NCBI RefSeq assembly: GCF_003335505.1
Contig: NZ_QPEX01000045.1
Location: 372,001-436,000 of the forward strand
DNA length: 64,000 nucleotides
Origin: Bremerella cremea
Lineage (GTDB): Bacteria; Planctomycetota; Planctomycetia; Pirellulales; Pirellulaceae
Direction: 5' to 3'
The position numbers were made by a program, and so were the translations under genes. Shown in pieces: positions 62,731 through 64,000 of the stretch (position 1 is the stretch's first letter; the number at the start of each line of letters is the position of its first letter). The notes beneath the pieces were generated by a model that saw only the letters and a program-made list of their open reading frames with translations, did no database searches and was not told the DNA's origin.

Positions 62731-63135
62731 TCAAAGAATCTTATCGAGAAAAAACAGCTTCTGCCCGATCCCTTCATAAACCGCTCCGACCTGGCAGACC
62801 GCATAAGCGGCCAGCGTAATCTGGGCGATGGTGGCTGCGGCGAAAGTAAACTGGCCAAGCGTCACTAGCCCCATGCCGAACTGGGCAATCGTAATCACGC
62901 CAAAGCCAAACTGCCCAATCGCAATAACACCGTTGGCCACCACGGGCGTACGATTGCGGCGATACTTAAACGAAATGTGAATCAGAGGCAAACCAAACAA
63001 AGTCGTCTTCGACTTATACTCGTAGCCGTAACCATCCCAATTGGGCTTAGCTGGCTCGGGAGCGCCGCACTGAGGGCAACTTCTCGCGGAAAAACTAACT
63101 TCGTTGCCACAATCTCGACAAGTTGTCGTCGCCAT
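62731..63135 (-). CDS. Zinc-ribbon protein with tandem GQF-type hydrophobic repeats
   Basis: This 134-residue protein begins with a zinc ribbon (CRDCGNEVSFSARSCPQCG) and a short Tyr-rich linker. Four roughly ten-residue repeats follow: GVIAIGQFGF, GVITIAQFGM, GLVTLGQFTF and AAATIAQITL. The repeats are hydrophobic with Gln-Phe at fixed positions and may form a stacked beta structure in or on the membrane. No function is known to me. An upstream ATG in frame would add 34 unrelated residues. Confidence 0.8.
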   Translation of the reverse strand: MATTTCRDCGNEVSFSARSCPQCGAPEPAKPNWDGYGYEYKSKTTLFGLPLIHISFKYRRNRTPVVANGVIAIGQFGFGVITIAQFGMGLVTLGQFTFAAATIAQITLAAYAVCQVGAVYEGIGQKLFFLDKIL

Positions 63136-63215
63136 GGGAAATGCCGCCCAACAAGAAAGGTAAGGTCCCAACCACCCTACCAGTTTACCTTTCCATGAAA
63201 CGCTTTCACAACGGA

Positions 63216-64000
63216 TTAATGAGCGATCTGGTCCCAATACTTGTCGAACGCCCCTGGCACGTGGAAATCAGGGCTGTTGTCCAGATCGTGGCATTTGAGG
63301 CAGGTATCGCGGGCCTTATCCAAAGGAAGCTTCATTTGCTCGGTGAAAAGAGCCGTTTGCTCGGCAGTAAAGTTGCCGTCCCCATTTTGAGAGGCCACGT
63401 GAGCCGAGCCCGGCCCATGGCAGTTTTCGCACGAGACGTTGTGCATCTTGGGCGTTTCCTTTAGGCCTAAGTAGCCTGACTCGTACGGCAAATAGGTCGC
63501 AGGATTCCAGCCGGTAACGTGACAGGCTAAGCACTCAGGATCAAAGTGCCGCGAAACCTGGAAGCGTTCCGGAGGATGAACGAGCGTTTCGGTAGCATGG
63601 CTATGCTTCGAGCCCTTCCACACCTCGTAGGCGTCTTCGTGGCATTCGGCACATGATTGGGAACCAACAAACTTGTGCCCGCTGGGATGGGGCTGAGGGC
63701 GAATGCCAAGCCCGCTCAGACCAAGCGTTTCCAATTGCTGCTGATACGAAGCCAACAGCTTGAACATCTCATCTGAATCTTTGAAACGATCGTCCAGGGC
63801 TACACGTTCGTAACGGATTGGATTACGTGGATCGTTAAACAGGCCCACGACCCCCACGTACATTCCCTTGGTACCCACTTGAATCAAACGCGTTTGTGTG
63901 CCTTCAATCACTTCCGGCTTCAGTTCTGGTTCGCCAGCTCCGCCAGCGGTGACCACAAGTTGGAAACCAGGAAACTGCCGAGCGATTTCGCGGCTTTCGC
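63216..64000 (-). CDS. Metallophosphoesterase/multihaem cytochrome c protein (3' part)
   Basis: This gene continues beyond the window; only its C-terminal 261 residues are seen, read leftward from ESREIARQFPGF. The upstream part visible here (VVTAGGAGEPELKPEVIEGTQTRLIQVGTKGMYVGVVGLF) resembles the end of a 5'-nucleotidase-type metallophosphoesterase domain. It is followed by a cytochrome c554-like domain with four CxxCH haem sites: CAECH, CLACH, CENCH and CLKCH. The combination is known from planctomycetes. The true start lies outside the window. Electron-transfer role assumed; substrate unknown. Confidence 0.85.
   Translation of the reverse strand, partial: ESREIARQFPGFQLVVTAGGAGEPELKPEVIEGTQTRLIQVGTKGMYVGVVGLFNDPRNPIRYERVALDDRFKDSDEMFKLLASYQQQLETLGLSGLGIRPQPHPSGHKFVGSQSCAECHEDAYEVWKGSKHSHATETLVHPPERFQVSRHFDPECLACHVTGWNPATYLPYESGYLGLKETPKMHNVSCENCHGPGSAHVASQNGDGNFTAEQTALFTEQMKLPLDKARDTCLKCHDLDNSPDFHVPGAFDKYWDQIAH

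Overview
The window looks like chromosomal DNA from a planctomycete, most likely a marine member of the Pirellulaceae (Blastopirellula/Bremerella/Rhodopirellula type). This is inferred from the gene families present: a DUF1559 prepilin-like protein, a secreted sulfatase, a planctomycete-type secreted cytochrome c domain protein, a Tat-exported Gfo/Idh/MocA oxidoreductase, a bacterial eRF1-like (baeRF) protein and many small zinc-ribbon membrane proteins. Gene density is ordinary. There is no rRNA, tRNA, CRISPR array, prophage or transposase that I can recognise. || Layout. 0.06-4.1 kb: nusA, an orphan sugar-type ABC ATPase and a degenerate ketoacyl synthase. 4.4-8.2 kb: a secretin-like secreted protein and two divergent zinc-ribbon membrane proteins. 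8.3-12.1 kb: a leftward fatty-acid cluster rpmF-fabD-fabG-acpP-fabF without plsX or fabH. 12.5-15.7 kb: a small unknown gene, a ferritin-like protein, a fatty-acid desaturase and an HdeD/DUF308 membrane protein. 16.0-18.8 kb: a bicarbonate transporter SbtA carrying an unusual periplasmic RcpC/CpaB-like domain, its SbtB-type PII protein, and a possible small membrane protein. 20.0-26.5 kb: a compact seven-gene leftward operon for metal-chelate (probably siderophore) uptake, containing DUF1559 protein, lipoprotein, PepSY reductase-like protein, binding protein, permease, ATPase and methyltransferase. 27.2-33.8 kb: sulfatase, a DD-carboxypeptidase/M19 dipeptidase fusion, a PhoD-like phosphatase and a ZIP-family permease. 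34.1-43.2 kb: baeRF, ruvB, tspO, a sigma-54-preceded 38-residue microprotein, two tandem zinc-ribbon paralogues, ruvA, ruvC, cysS and ispF. 43.3-47.6 kb: a three-gene ABC-2 exporter and an MFS protein. 47.8-53.6 kb: a CYTH protein, a TlpA-like thioredoxin, glnB and amt (the latter behind an exact sigma-54 site), an MBL hydrolase and a small protein. 53.9-64.0 kb: nnrD, larB, an oxidoreductase, zinc-ribbon membrane proteins, ribF, an NrnA-like DHH phosphoesterase, a cytochrome c/DUF2231 protein, and the 3' part of a phosphoesterase/multihaem cytochrome gene cut by the window end. || The most interesting signals are: (1) two exact sigma-54 promoter matches, one driving amt and one driving a 38-residue acidic microprotein, suggesting a shared regulon; (2) the SbtA fusion with an RcpC-like domain; (3) a fused DD-carboxypeptidase and M19 dipeptidase; (4) a ketoacyl-synthase homologue whose catalytic Cys is Glu and second His is Asn; (5) a palindromic repeat family whose end supplies the stop codon of two unrelated genes; (6) a PII protein with Phe at the usual uridylylation position. 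None of these was checked against a database. Family names come from recognising motifs in the translated sequence.
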